Positions 34,601-46,836 of a DNA stretch of 60,000 nt are shown here, piece after piece. The DNA comes from Takakia lepidozioides (lineage: Eukaryota; Streptophyta; Takakiopsida; Takakiales; Takakiaceae). The stretch spans positions 65,145,053 to 65,205,052 of the forward strand of contig CM060732.1 of the NCBI GenBank assembly GCA_030704615.1, written 5' to 3'. The position numbers and the translations under genes are program-made. Position 1 is the stretch's first letter. Each line of letters opens with the position of its first letter. Below the pieces are notes generated by a model. That model did no database searches. It was not told the DNA's origin and worked only from the letters and a program-made list of their open reading frames with translations.

Positions 34601-37600
34601 TTCATTTCATGTCATTTCTCTCTCTTTGAGCTTTCCGCAGACATTATAAAGTACCATTTCATTTCATTTCGCTTGCTTCTCTCGCCTGTTCTGCCCAATC
34701 TGGGCCTTGTGGCTACGGTACATTCGCCCTCACTGCTTGACTCATTCTACTTTTGCAAAGACTAAGACAATCTCCAGGCATGCTTTACATGTTTTACACA
34801 GCTGTAAAGTTCTCTACATGAGTGAACCTATGGACTACTAGCACGTTAGCATGTAGCATGAGTGATCTCTTTGATATGTGCCAACTTTGGTCAGGAAAGA
34901 TGGTCACCAACAAGTGATATTTGTGCAGAGGCCTAAACTATCTTCACGAACACAAAGAGCCTATTGTACATCGCAATCTCACACCACGGTAAGTATACAC
35001 TCAAGATCTCAAATCTTTAAATCCCAATGTATGCCCCTATGTAGAGAATACACTAGACTGATTGTTGGACATTCTTGCCTGCTTCCGCACGTAGTGAAGT
35101 TTGAGTGGAACACAAAGGGACAGAAACTACCTTTGTCAGGGGCTGACGCCGGTAGTATGACTTACCTTGGAAGAAACAATTGCTCCGGGTTTTCCAGATA
35201 TCCTCTAGAAATCCCTTTACACAAGCATCAACCTGATGTGTGTGCTTTGCCCAATAACTAGGCCCCAAAAGGGCCTGGCTTTTGGCTCAACCTCGAGATT
35301 TTCAAAGTTGGTAAACAGAGGTACAGGCACAATACCCTTGATAGATTTGAAGAGAGCGTCTCTCTGGTGAGAGAACCTCGGCCAATGAATCAGAAAATGA
35401 ATGTTGTCTTCAGGTTGCCCACACAACGGGCAATTGCACTCTCCCTTTCCTCTCTGCTTCTGTTTGCTGTTCAAAGGTAGGCTTCCCACCCCGAGTTTAA
35501 ATTTCAGTCTGGTGCCAAGAGTGGGTAGACCCTTGAGGTCATCCATGATGTCCTCCCCCATGTCACGGACTGGAAACAATTGCTCCGGGTTTTCCAGATA
35601 TCCTCTAGAAATCCCTTCACACAAGCATCAATCTGCTGTGTGTGATTTGCCCAAAAACTAGGCCTCAGGAGGGCCTGGGCTTTTGGCTCAGCCTCGAGAC
35701 TTTCAAAGTTGGTAAACAGGGGTACAGGCACAATTCCCTTAATAGATTTGAAGAGAGCGTCTCTTTGGTGAGAGAACCCTGGACAGTGTATCAGAAAATG
35801 AATACTGTCTTCAGATTGCCCACACAACGGGCAATTGCACTCTCCCTTTCCTCTCTGCTTCTGTTTGCTGTTCAAAGGTTGGCTTCCTGCCCTGAGTTTA
35901 AATTTCAGTCTAGTGCCGAGAGTGGGTAGACCCTTGAGGTCATCCAAGATGTCCTCCCCCATGTCACAGACTGGAAACAAGTTCAGGGAAGTTTTCTGCT
36001 TAACTTCATTTTCATCAGACAATTTCCTGGCAACAGACATGGCTTTGGACACTACAGCCTCTAAGTCAGATTTATCCAGCAGGGTCAAGACTTGCGGTTC
36101 CAGGTCCAGGTCCTTGAGAATCTCTTCTACTCTCTTCTGCCAGGACTTAGCCTGTTTGACAGGGCGGTCCTGTTTCCAAGATATAGAGTCGATTAACTTA
36201 GGATATCTGGTGTTGGACATATGTTGCAGCTGACCCCACCATCTGACCTTGAATTCATCTCGTCGGGAGCTTAAGGACGGAATGCCAAACTCACCCAGAA
36301 CAGCCACATTGGCTGTTTTGGAGCAAGCTGACATACACTCCTTAAGCACCCCCACTTGAATGGATTCTGGAGACTTAGCCTGGTTGGAGTTATCAACCCA
36401 TATTGCAGATCCGTACTCCAAGGCAGGTCTAATAACGCGACAAAGCATGGTTTTCTTAACCTGGACGGGCCCTAAACGAAACAGTGCGAAAGAAGTCCAG
36501 CGGGAAGTGGAGAACAGGTATAACCATGCATGCGCCAGCTTGGCCTTTGTGGAAACAACCTCTAGACTCCAGATCAACCTCGAGACGAGTACTTATAACT
36601 TGCCAACAGCATTGAGGAGCGTGATGCCACGGTAGTTCCCCGGTTCTTCTCTGTCACCCTTCTTGTATAGATTGACGATGACCCCCTGTCGCCAGCGAAA
36701 GGGGATCATTTCAGTCTTCCAGATAAGGTTAAAGAGGAGAACTAGGGCCTCTATCATGGGATCGCCACCGTGCTTGATAAGCTCGTTGACAATACCATCA
36801 GGTCCACCAGCTTTATATCCGTTTAAATGTTCAATTGCTTCCACAATCTCAGAAGAACTAATGGGAGCGTTATAAGCCATTGAAATATACTCCAGTTCAT
36901 CAGGGCTGTTTTGAATCATAGGAACAGTTTTTCCAACTGTGTCCCTCCATTCAGCAGAAGACCCCTCACTGTTAGACCTAGAAGTTCTGCCAAGGATACT
37001 GTAGTGAGTTTCAAAGGTTTTGACAATGTCAACCGATGAAGTCACCACTGCACCTTTAGTAGTCTTCAGCGCTTGTACTTGCTGACTTCTTGTCATTACC
37101 ACCATGGTGGTTTGAGTTTATTTCACTGTATAACTTATCCCAGTATAATTTCTTCTGAGACCTAACACGCTGATTGATATCTTTACGGAGCTGGTAGTAC
37201 CTCGCCCACAATTCTCTGTTTGTTTTCAAATTGCAGCACTCTTTATAGAGGGCTCGTCTCTCAGCTATCTTGAGTTTAATCTCATTGGTCCACCAATTAA
37301 CAGCACTACCGCAGACAATTAGTTTCCTCCCAATGATCTTGTCAGCCACAGAGGAAACGAAACTCTCCCAAGAGTCCACTGCTCTTTCGACTTCATTTCT
37401 TGCGTTGTCAGAGCGAGACTGAAGTTCTCTTGCTCAGGGAGAGAGATTGTACTCATAAGACGTTGTTTGCCGTAGCCTTGTGGCCATTGACCCCGCGCCC
37501 AGTTTGAGCGGGAACAAAAGGAACAGAACCTACCTCTGTCAGGGGCTGACGTTGGTAGTAAGACTCACCTTCATATATAGAATTAATCCGGGTTTTCCAG

Positions 37601-40600
37601 ATATCCTCTAGAAATCCCTTCACACAAGCATTAATCTGCTGTGTGTGATTTGCCCAAAAACTAGGCCTCAGGAGGGCCTGGGCTTTTGGCTCAGCCTCGA
37701 GACTTTCAAAGTGTTGGTAAACAGGGGTACAGGCACAATTCCCTTGATAGAGTTGAAGAGAGCGTCTCTTTGGTGAGAGAACCCCGGACAGTGTATCAGA
37801 AAATGAATACTGTCTTCAGATTGCCCCCACAATGGGCAATTGCACTCTCCCTTTCCTCTCTGCTTCTGTTGCTGTTCAAAGGTAGGCTTCCTGCCCTGAG
37901 TTTAAATTTCAGTCTAGTGCCGAGAGTGGGTAGACCCTGGAGGTCATCCAAGATGTCCTCCCCCATGTCACTGACTGGAAACAAGTTCAGGGAAGTTTTC
38001 TGCCTAACTTCATTTTCATCAGACAATCTCATTGCAACAGACATGGCTTTGGACACTACAGCCTCTAAGTCAGATTTATCCAGCAGGGTCAAGACTTGCG
38101 GATCCAGGTCCAGGTCCTTGAGAATCTCTTCTACTCTCTTCTGCCAGGGTCTCCCTGTCCTCTAGGAAGCCTATTGACATTGGGTGGACTTGAAACGGGA
38201 GTACATTAATGTCTCTGTGACTAAATGCCGGCCTTGTGACCTCATGTTCTTGTTTGTTTCGACCTGAAGCGCTTTGCTTCAGGTAAGGTAGTGCATTGGA
38301 TTTAGTTGGAAAGCTTGGGGCCTTTCCCTCTTTAGCCTACACGGGCCATTCCCTGCAACTCCCTGGAGTGTGATCTCTGAATGGTAACAAGCGGACTCCT
38401 ACCGCTTGGGGGCAGCCCCTCCGCCCAAATTGGGCAGTCGTATGCTCTGTCTAGCATACTCGGCACTTGGGCTCGGGTTGGTTCCTGTGCTTAAAACTAA
38501 TGATATTCATATCTGTGCTGGGCAAGAAACATGGGAAACGTCGGATAAACTGGTTGGAGATGTCATTGGTTATAAATGGGCAGGTAAGATGTGTACTCTC
38601 AAGGCAGCCTCTGCCAAACGTGGTCAAAAAGGGGTCGGATTCTTTGTCCGTGATTTCTTGTTTGACAATTGTGAAATTATCAACAAGGGTTTGAGGTACA
38701 AGCATAGTATCTGGCTAAAACTGAATTTGAAGGGCGGCATGAGTACAAAGGACCTCTTTGTTGGTTGTGTTTACATGCCCACAGAGGGGACCCTTAGTGC
38801 TGACGCAGTCAAGGCCTTCGAAGATGTAAAGCTGGACTGTGCTTCGTTCCTTGCCAAAGGTCAGGTGGTACTATTGGGGGACTTCAATGCCCGGGTGGGC
38901 AAAGGGATCCATCAGGACGATATCATTGGACCTTTTGGTGAGGACGAGCTGAATTCTAATGGCAGACGGTTAATTAACTGTCTAGAAGAGCTTCAGCTTT
39001 TGACCTTGAATAACAGGACAAGAGGTGACCAAGTGCAGTGGACTCGTGAGAAATCCCAAACTGGGGAACGTTCCATTGTGGACTATATCATAATGGACAA
39101 AATTTTGTTCCCCCAGTGTGCCAATGTGTTGATCGACAGAACTGATATTGGTACCCTCTGACCACTTCCTGGTTTGGACTGAGATCAAAAGGTGTTTTCC
39201 CACCACCAAGAGATCTGTGAAACGTTCGATTCGGAAGTGGCGCATGGAAAAATTCCACAATGAGGAGGTCAAGGCTGAGTACGTCCAGGCCTTGCAAGAG
39301 GCTCTCCCTCATTTTGTCCAATCACTCCAAGAACTTCAGTCACGCTTTGTTAACGCAAGAAATGAAGTTGAAAGAGCAGTGGACTCTTGGGAGAGTTTTG
39401 TTCCTCCGTGGCTGACAAGATCATTGGGAGGAAACTAATTGTCTGCGGTAGAGCAGTTAATTGGTGGACTAATGAGATTAAACTCAAGATAGCTGAGAGA
39501 CGAGCCCTCTATAAAGAGTGCTGCAATTTGAAAACCAACAGAGAATTGTGAGCGAGGTACTACCAGCTCCGTAAAGATATCAATCAACTTGTTAGGTCTC
39601 AGAAGAAATTATACTGGGACAAGTTATACAGTGAAATAAACTCAAACCACCATGGTGGTAATGACAAGAAATTCTGGTTGGCCCTTCAACGTTTGTACAA
39701 GCCGAAAAACGGTCAGCAAGTACAACCGCTGAAGACTACTAAAGGTGCAGTGGTGACTTCATCGGTTGACATTGTCAAAACCTTTGAAACTCACTACAGT
39801 ATCCTTGGCAGAACTTCTAGGTCTAACAGTGAGGGGTCTTCTGCTGAATGGAGGGACACAGTTGGAAAAACTGTTCCTATGATTCAAAACAGCCCTGATG
39901 AACTGGAGTATATTTCAATGGCTTATAATGCTCCCATTAGTTCTTCTGAGATTGTGGAAGCAATTGAACATTTAAATGGATATAAAGCTGGTGGACCTGA
40001 TGGTATTGTCAACGAGCTTATCAAGCACGGTGGCGATCCCATGATAGAGGCCCTAGTTCTCCTCTTTAACCTTATCTGGAAGACTGAAATGATCCCCTTT
40101 CGCTGGCGACAGGGGGTCATTGTCAATCTATATAAGAAGGGTGACAGAGAAGAACCGGGGAACTACCGTGGCATCACGCTCCTCAATGCTGTTGGCAAGA
40201 CATTCTGCAGAGTTATAAGTACTCGTCTCGAGGTTGATCTGGAGTCTAGAGGTTGTTTCCACGAAGGCCAAGCTGGCTTTCGGCGAAACAGGGGCTGTGT
40301 GGATCATATCTTCACTCTAAGCCAGATTATCCAGGGAAGGAAAAAAGAAGGGAAACCCACTTATGTCTTTTTCCTGGATGTCAAAAAGGCTTATGACACA
40401 GTGTGGAGAGATGGCCTATGGTTCCGCCTCTGGTCTTGTGGGATCAAGGGAAAGATGTGGAGAGTTGTCCACAACTTGTATGCTCACACCAAAAGCTGTG
40501 TCACTGTTAACAGACAGAAGTCCAACTTCTTTGACATAGACCAAGGTGTAGCTCAAGGATGTACTCTCCCCTCTGCTCTTCAATGTTTTCATCAATCAAC

Positions 40601-43600
40601 TCCTCGAGGATGTGGAAAGTGAGGGATTTGGGTTAAGGGTGGGTGATACCACCATACCAGCCCTTATGTTTGCGGATGACTTCGCAGGCATAGGGGAGAC
40701 TCCAACCAATCTCCAGGAATTGATTGATTGCGCGAAGAGATACTTTGATCTTTGGGGGCTAGAGGCTAATGTCAGCAAATGTGCAGTGGTAGCATTCAAC
40801 GACAGAGGAGAGGGAGGAAGTGATCTTAAGTGGCAGTGGGGTAGTCAAGAGATCCCGGTCCTCCCTTCCTACACTTACCTGGGCGTTGAGTTCTCCTCCA
40901 ATTGTAATTGGGATGCACATATCCGGAAAGTTGTTCAAACTGACAAGGGCAAAGCTCTGGGGCTCACTAAATTTTTCCACTGCAGAGGGGTCAACTCTGA
41001 GGTTAAGAAAACCATGCTTTGTCGCGTTATTAGACCTGCCTTGGAGTACGGATCTGCTATATGGGTTGATAACTCCAACCAGGCTAAGTCTCTAGAATCC
41101 ATTCAAGTGGGGGTGCTTAAGGAGTGTATGTCAGCATGCTCCAAAACAGCCAATGTGGCAGTTCGGGGTGAGTTTGGCATTCCGTCCTTAAGCTCCCGAC
41201 GAGATGAATTCAAGGTCAGATGGTGGGGTCAGCTGCAACATATGCCCAACACCAGATATCCTAAGTTAATCGACTCTATATCTTGGAAACAGGACCGCCC
41301 TGTCAAACAGGCTAAGTCCTGGCAGAAGAGAGTAGAAGAGATCCTCAAGGACCTGGACCTGGATCCGCAAGTCTTGACCCTGCTGGATAAATCTGACTTA
41401 GAGGCTGTAGTGTCCTCAGCCATGTCTGTTGCCATGAGATTGTCTGATGAAAATGAAGTTAGGCAGAAAACTTCCTGAACTTGTTTCCAGTCTGTGACAT
41501 GGGGGAGGACATCTTGGATGACCTCAAGGGTCTACCCACTCTCGGCACTAGACTGAAATTTAAACTCAGGGCAGGAAGCCTACCTTTGAACAGCAAACAG
41601 AAGCAGAGAGGAAAGGGAGAGTGCAATTGCCCGTTGTGTGGGCAATCTGAAGACAGTATTCATTTTCTGATACACTGTCCGGGGTTCTCTCACCAAAGAG
41701 ACGCTCTCTTCAAATCTATTAAGGGTATTGTGCCTGTACCCCTGTTTACCAACTTTGAAAGTCTCGAGGCTGAGCCAAAAGCCCAGGCCCTCCTGAGGCC
41801 TAGTTTTTGGGCAAATCACACACAGCAGATTGATGCTTGTGTGAAGGGATTTCTAGAGGATATCTGGAAAACCCGGATTAATTCTATATATGGAGGTAAG
41901 TCTTACTATCAACGTCAGCCCCTGACAGAGGTAGGTTCTGTCCCTTTTGTTCCCGCTCAAACTGGGCGCGGGGTCAATGGCCACAAGGCTACGGCAAACA
42001 ACGTCTTATGAGTACAATCTCTTCTGCCAGGACTTAGCCTGTTTGACAGGGCGGTCCTGTTTCCAAGATATAGAGTCGATTAACTTAGGATATCTGGTGT
42101 TGGGCATATGTTACAGCTGACCCCACCATCTGACCTTGAATTCATCTCGTCAGGAGCTTAAGGATGGAATGCCAAACTCACCCCGAACAGCCACATTGGC
42201 TGTTTTGGAGCAAGCTGGCATACACTCCTTAAGCACCCCCACTTGAATGGATTCTGGAGACTTAGCCTGGTTGGAGTTATCAACCCATATAGCAGATCCG
42301 TACTCCAAGGCAGGTCTAATAACGCGACAAAGCATGGTTTTCTTGACCTCAGAGTTGACCCCTCTGCAGTGGAAAAATTTAGTGAGCCCCAGAGCTTTGC
42401 CCTTGCCAGTTTGAACAACTTTCCGGATATGTGCATCCCAATTACAATTGGAGGAAAACTCAATGCCCAGGTAAGTGTGGGAAGGGAGGACCGGGATCTC
42501 TTAGCTACCCCACTGCCACTTAAGATCACTTCCTCCCTCTCCTTTGTCGTTGAATGCTACCACTGCACATTTGCTGACATTAGCCTCTAGCCCCCAAAGA
42601 TCAAAGTATCTCTTCGCGCAATCATTTCTTGTCATTACCACCATGGTGGTTTGAGTTTATTTCACTGTATAACTTATCCCAGTATAATTTCTTCTGAGAC
42701 CTAACAAGCTGATTGATATCTTTACGGAGCTGGTAGTACCTCGCCCACAATTCTCTGTTGGTTTCCAAATTGCAGCACTCTTTATAGAGGGCTCGTCTCT
42801 CAGCTATCTTGAGTTTGATCTCATTGGTCCACCAATTAACAGCTCTACCGCAGACAATTAGTTTCCTCCCAATGATCTTGTCAGCCACGGAGGAAACAAA
42901 ACTCTCCCAAGAGTCCACTGTTCTTTCGACTTCATTTCTTGCGTTGTCAGAGCGAGACTGAAGTTCTTGGAGTGATTGGACAAAGTGAGGGAGAGCCTCT
43001 TGCAAGGCCTGGACGTACTCAGCCTTGACCTCCTCATTATGGAATTTTTCTATGAGCCACTTCCAAATCGAACGTTTCACAGATCTCAGTCCAGCTTTAC
43101 ATCTTCGAAGGCTTTGTCTGCGTCAGCACTAAGGGTCCCCTCTGTGGGCATGTAAACACAACCCACAAAGAGGTCCTTCGTACTCATGCCGCCCTTCAGA
43201 TTCAGTTTTAGCCAGATACTATGCTCGTACCTCAAACCCTTGCTGATAATTTCACAATTATCAAACAAGAAATCACGGACAAAGAATCCAACCCCTTTTT
43301 GACCGCGTTTGGCAGAGGCTGCCTTGAGAGTACACATCCTACCTGCCCATTTATAACCATTGACATCTCCAACCAGTTTATCCGACGTTTCCCATGTTTC
43401 TTGCCCAGCACAGATATGAATATCATTAGTCCGAAGGACTTGTCCCACTTCGAGTTGTTTCCTTTGGTTAGTAAGCCCTGAGAAGTTGAAAGTGGCCAGC
43501 CGCAAGCCAGCCCTTTGCATGTGAATTGTTTGTCGTCTAGGTAGCTTGTGATTGCTCCTGGACGGCCAACCGTTCTGCAAAGGGGGGACAGTTACCCCAT

Positions 43601-44774
43601 GTGTAGATTTTGCTCGTCTTGTGTAAACTTTGAGAATTGGTAAACCATTCAGGGTACCAAATCCTTCAGTTACACGACGCACAGGCTCCGCACACTTAGG
43701 GGTATATTGTCCGTCAGACTGCTTGGGGACAATTACCCCGTGTGTAGATTTTGCTCGTCTTGTGTAGACTTTGAGGATTGGTAAACCATTTAGAGTACCA
43801 AATCCTTCAGTTACACGCCGTTCAGGCTCTGCACACTTAGGGACAGATTGTCCATCTGACGGCTTGGGGACAATTACCCCGTGTATAGAATTTGTTCATC
43901 TTGTGTAAACCTTGAGGATTGGTAAACCATTCAGAGTACCAAATCCTTCAGATTCAGGACGTTCAGGTTCTGTACACTTAGGGGCATCTTGTCCTTCTGG
44001 CTGTTTGGATTCAACCTCATTCAGAGCATCAAACCGATTAGAAACTCTCAAGTTGAAGTCCTTGCCCTTGGTTGTCTTCCTAGAGCGCCCCATTGAATCA
44101 CCAATGTCTAAGACCGCTCTCCAGCCAGTCAAGGGACGAACTTCTTTGAGATTGAATTGATGTGGGACTCTATTAGAAGCACTTTTGGTCATTGCAACCT
44201 TCAACGTACCCCTGTTATCAAGTCTCGAGATGGAACCATTAGCCATGAAATCCAAGCCTAAGCTAGAGCATGTAGTTTTAAAGGACACATCGTCCATCCT
44301 GGGATTCACCCCAAAAACTACACATGAAGCCCTAGATTTGGCATAAGTAACCAATTCCCAGGAATCACCCTGGGGAGTGTTGATGTTGATAGGAGCTAAA
44401 ATTTTGATTGATCTCGCAGGCTATAAGTTTAAGCACAGGAACCAACCCGAGCCCAAGTGCCGAGTATGCTATACAGAGCATACGACTGCCCAATTTGGGC
44501 GGAGGGGCTGCCCCCAAGCGGTAGGGGTCCGCTTGTTACCATTCAGAGATCACACTCCAGGGAGTTGCAGGGAATGGCCCGTGTAGGCATATTCTAAAGA
44601 GGGAAAGGCCCCAAGCTTTCCAACTAAATCCAATGCACTACCTTACCTGGAGCAAAGCGCTTCAGGTCGAAACAAACAAGGACACGAGGTCACAAGGCCG
44701 GCATTTAGTCACAGAGACATTAATGTACTCCCGTATCAAGTCCACCCAATGGCAATAGGCTTCCTAGAGGACAG

Positions 44775-44851
<77 letters not shown>

Positions 44852-45234
44852 CTCATAAGACGTTGTTTGCCGTAGCCTTGTGGCCATTGACCCCGCGCCC
44901 AGTTTGAGCGGGAACAAAAGGGACAGAACCTACCTCTGTCAGGGGCTGACGTTGGTAGTAAGACTTACCTTCATATATAGAATTAATCCGGGTTTTCCAG
45001 ATATCCTCTAGAAATCCCTTCACACAAGCATCAATCTGCTGTGTGTGATTTGCCCAAAAACTAGGCCTCAGGAGGGCCTGGGCTTTTGGCTCAGCCTCGA
45101 GACTTTCAAAGTTGGTAAACAGGGGTACAGGCACAATTCCCTTGATAGATTTGAAGAGAGGGTCTCTTTGGTGAGAGAACCCCGGACAGTGTATCAGAAA
45201 ATGAATACTGTCTTCAGATTGCCCACACAACGGG

Positions 45235-45275
<41 letters not shown>

Positions 45276-46802
45276 TAAGGGACTGTGAGAAAAAGTTGGG
45301 GGAGGGTGGGTGGGCTATAAAGGGCTGGGTTCAGAGACCTGGAATAGGAGCTAACTGCAAGTGGATCAAGCTGTGGATTATCTTTGCTCTTTCTCACTGC
45401 TCTTGTCTTGAACTAAAATAGTCTAACAGGTTTGAGTTTTCTTGTTGTATGAGCTAAGAATCCTCTTTCCCATTCATGGTCCAGAAATATGCTGCTGAAT
45501 GAAGCAGGTCAGCTGAAAATTGCTGTCCTTGCATTTGAAGTATGCAAACTACTTCCAGGGACATCCAACAGTGGAGTTGAGCTCTACCGCACTGGTGAAG
45601 TAGGCTCATGTAAGTTCTATCCTTCCAAGTGAATGGTCCACATTTAATTTGGTTGTCCATGCTTGGTTTGCATGTGTTTTGGATGACTTGGTGAACTCAT
45701 TTATAGAGTTTGTTCTCTCCAGTCATATCTCACAGCAGTAGTTGGACATCAGTGGACGAAGGCTCATCAACTGTAGCTCTGAGTGACAGGCAAGAGTCAA
45801 ACAACTGAGCCAGTGGATAATGCATGAAATAGAAGACTTGTATATACCATTGCAGGCAACCATTTACTCCCATCATACAAGGCAGGGACTGTAGCTACTG
45901 GCTTAAAGTGCTCACCTAGGAACCAGGATCAGAAGGGGAACTGGGTGGATCTTGTTAGATCTGTGCAGGTGGCAAACCTCCTTTCGGCTTAAAGAGGATG
46001 TTGTTCATGTCACTCAGAATACATTTTGTATGAAATTTATGAGGATGAGATGGATGAAAAAACAGACGAGTACATGGCCCCAGAGGTATATCGGAAAGAG
46101 GCATTTGATAAAAGCGTGGATGTGTTCTCCTTCGGGCTTATTGTGTATGAGGTTTGTCCCCGTGCCAATCTGAAGAACTTGCATCTCTGTGCATAGTCAT
46201 GTCATCACGTAAATGATTTTTCAAAGAAATGTGATGCTGTGAGTGCTTAGAGAGAGGAAAGAAGAAGTGGATGTATTTCTCTCATTTCACTGAAAACGGA
46301 AGGGTGCAACTTTTGTTGTTCACCACCCATAAACCAGAGCTAAGGGCTTAAAACCAAACTTCTGACCTTGATTATGAAAATCAAATAATCAAACAGCAAA
46401 CCACCATTTTCTTCACCGACGAGAGATGTGGGATTGTAACTAAAATAAAATATTGGGAATGTGTTAATTGCAAGATGCTTTTTCCATTGATGTGTGGTCT
46501 CTCCCCTGGTGGGTTGAAACAACAAAATAGTCTCTTCTCCACCAACATGTTGAGCTGTCTGTTTGCGCTCCCAAAGCAGAATCCAACTTGTGCAGAGATT
46601 CATCCCAATTCTTGGAATGCCAAAATGTAATACTGCAGTTTCTTCAAGCCAGCAATTTTGTATTGCAGATGTTTGAGGGTTTTGAGAACTATGAAGGTCT
46701 GACACCACAGACAATCGCCAAGAAGAGGGCATACGAGGATATGCGGCCACCCTTCACAATCAAGGCCTACCCTACTGGCATGGATCAGTGAGTACCAATT
46801 AG

Positions 46803-46836
<34 letters not shown>

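Larger units (their letters stand above)
38149..42021 (+). mobile_element. LINE family A, near-full-length copy (copy D)
   Basis: The copy begins with a 5' UTR that matches the 5' end of the copy at 44786. It then passes directly into the apurinic-type endonuclease (38406-39161: LLGDFNARVG, SIVDYIIMDK) and a reverse transcriptase (39678-41478: GYKAGGPDGIVN, FFLDVKKAYDTVWRD, FADDFAG). A C-terminal zinc knuckle (CNCPLCGQ...HFLIHC) follows and the 3' end is gagtacaatct. ORF1 and the first residues of the endonuclease are deleted near 38490-38500. Frameshifts at about 39160, 40600 and 41475 and a stop near 39550 inactivate it. It is flanked by a ~12-14 bp duplication, tctcttctgccagg. Confidence 0.88.
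42022..44786 (-). mobile_element. LINE family A, 5' part of the interrupted copy (copy C/E)
   Basis: This minus-strand copy runs from a 5' UTR (44786 leftwards) through ORF1 (43896-44354, DMANGSISRLDNRG-like region), a tandem-repeat stretch and the endonuclease start (43086-43682). It then continues with internal deletions to the RT region (42022-42600). Deletions near 43086 and 42620 remove most of the endonuclease and the RT start. Its 3' part is at 37446-38148. Its 5' end lies directly against a (GA)n tract. Confidence 0.8.
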
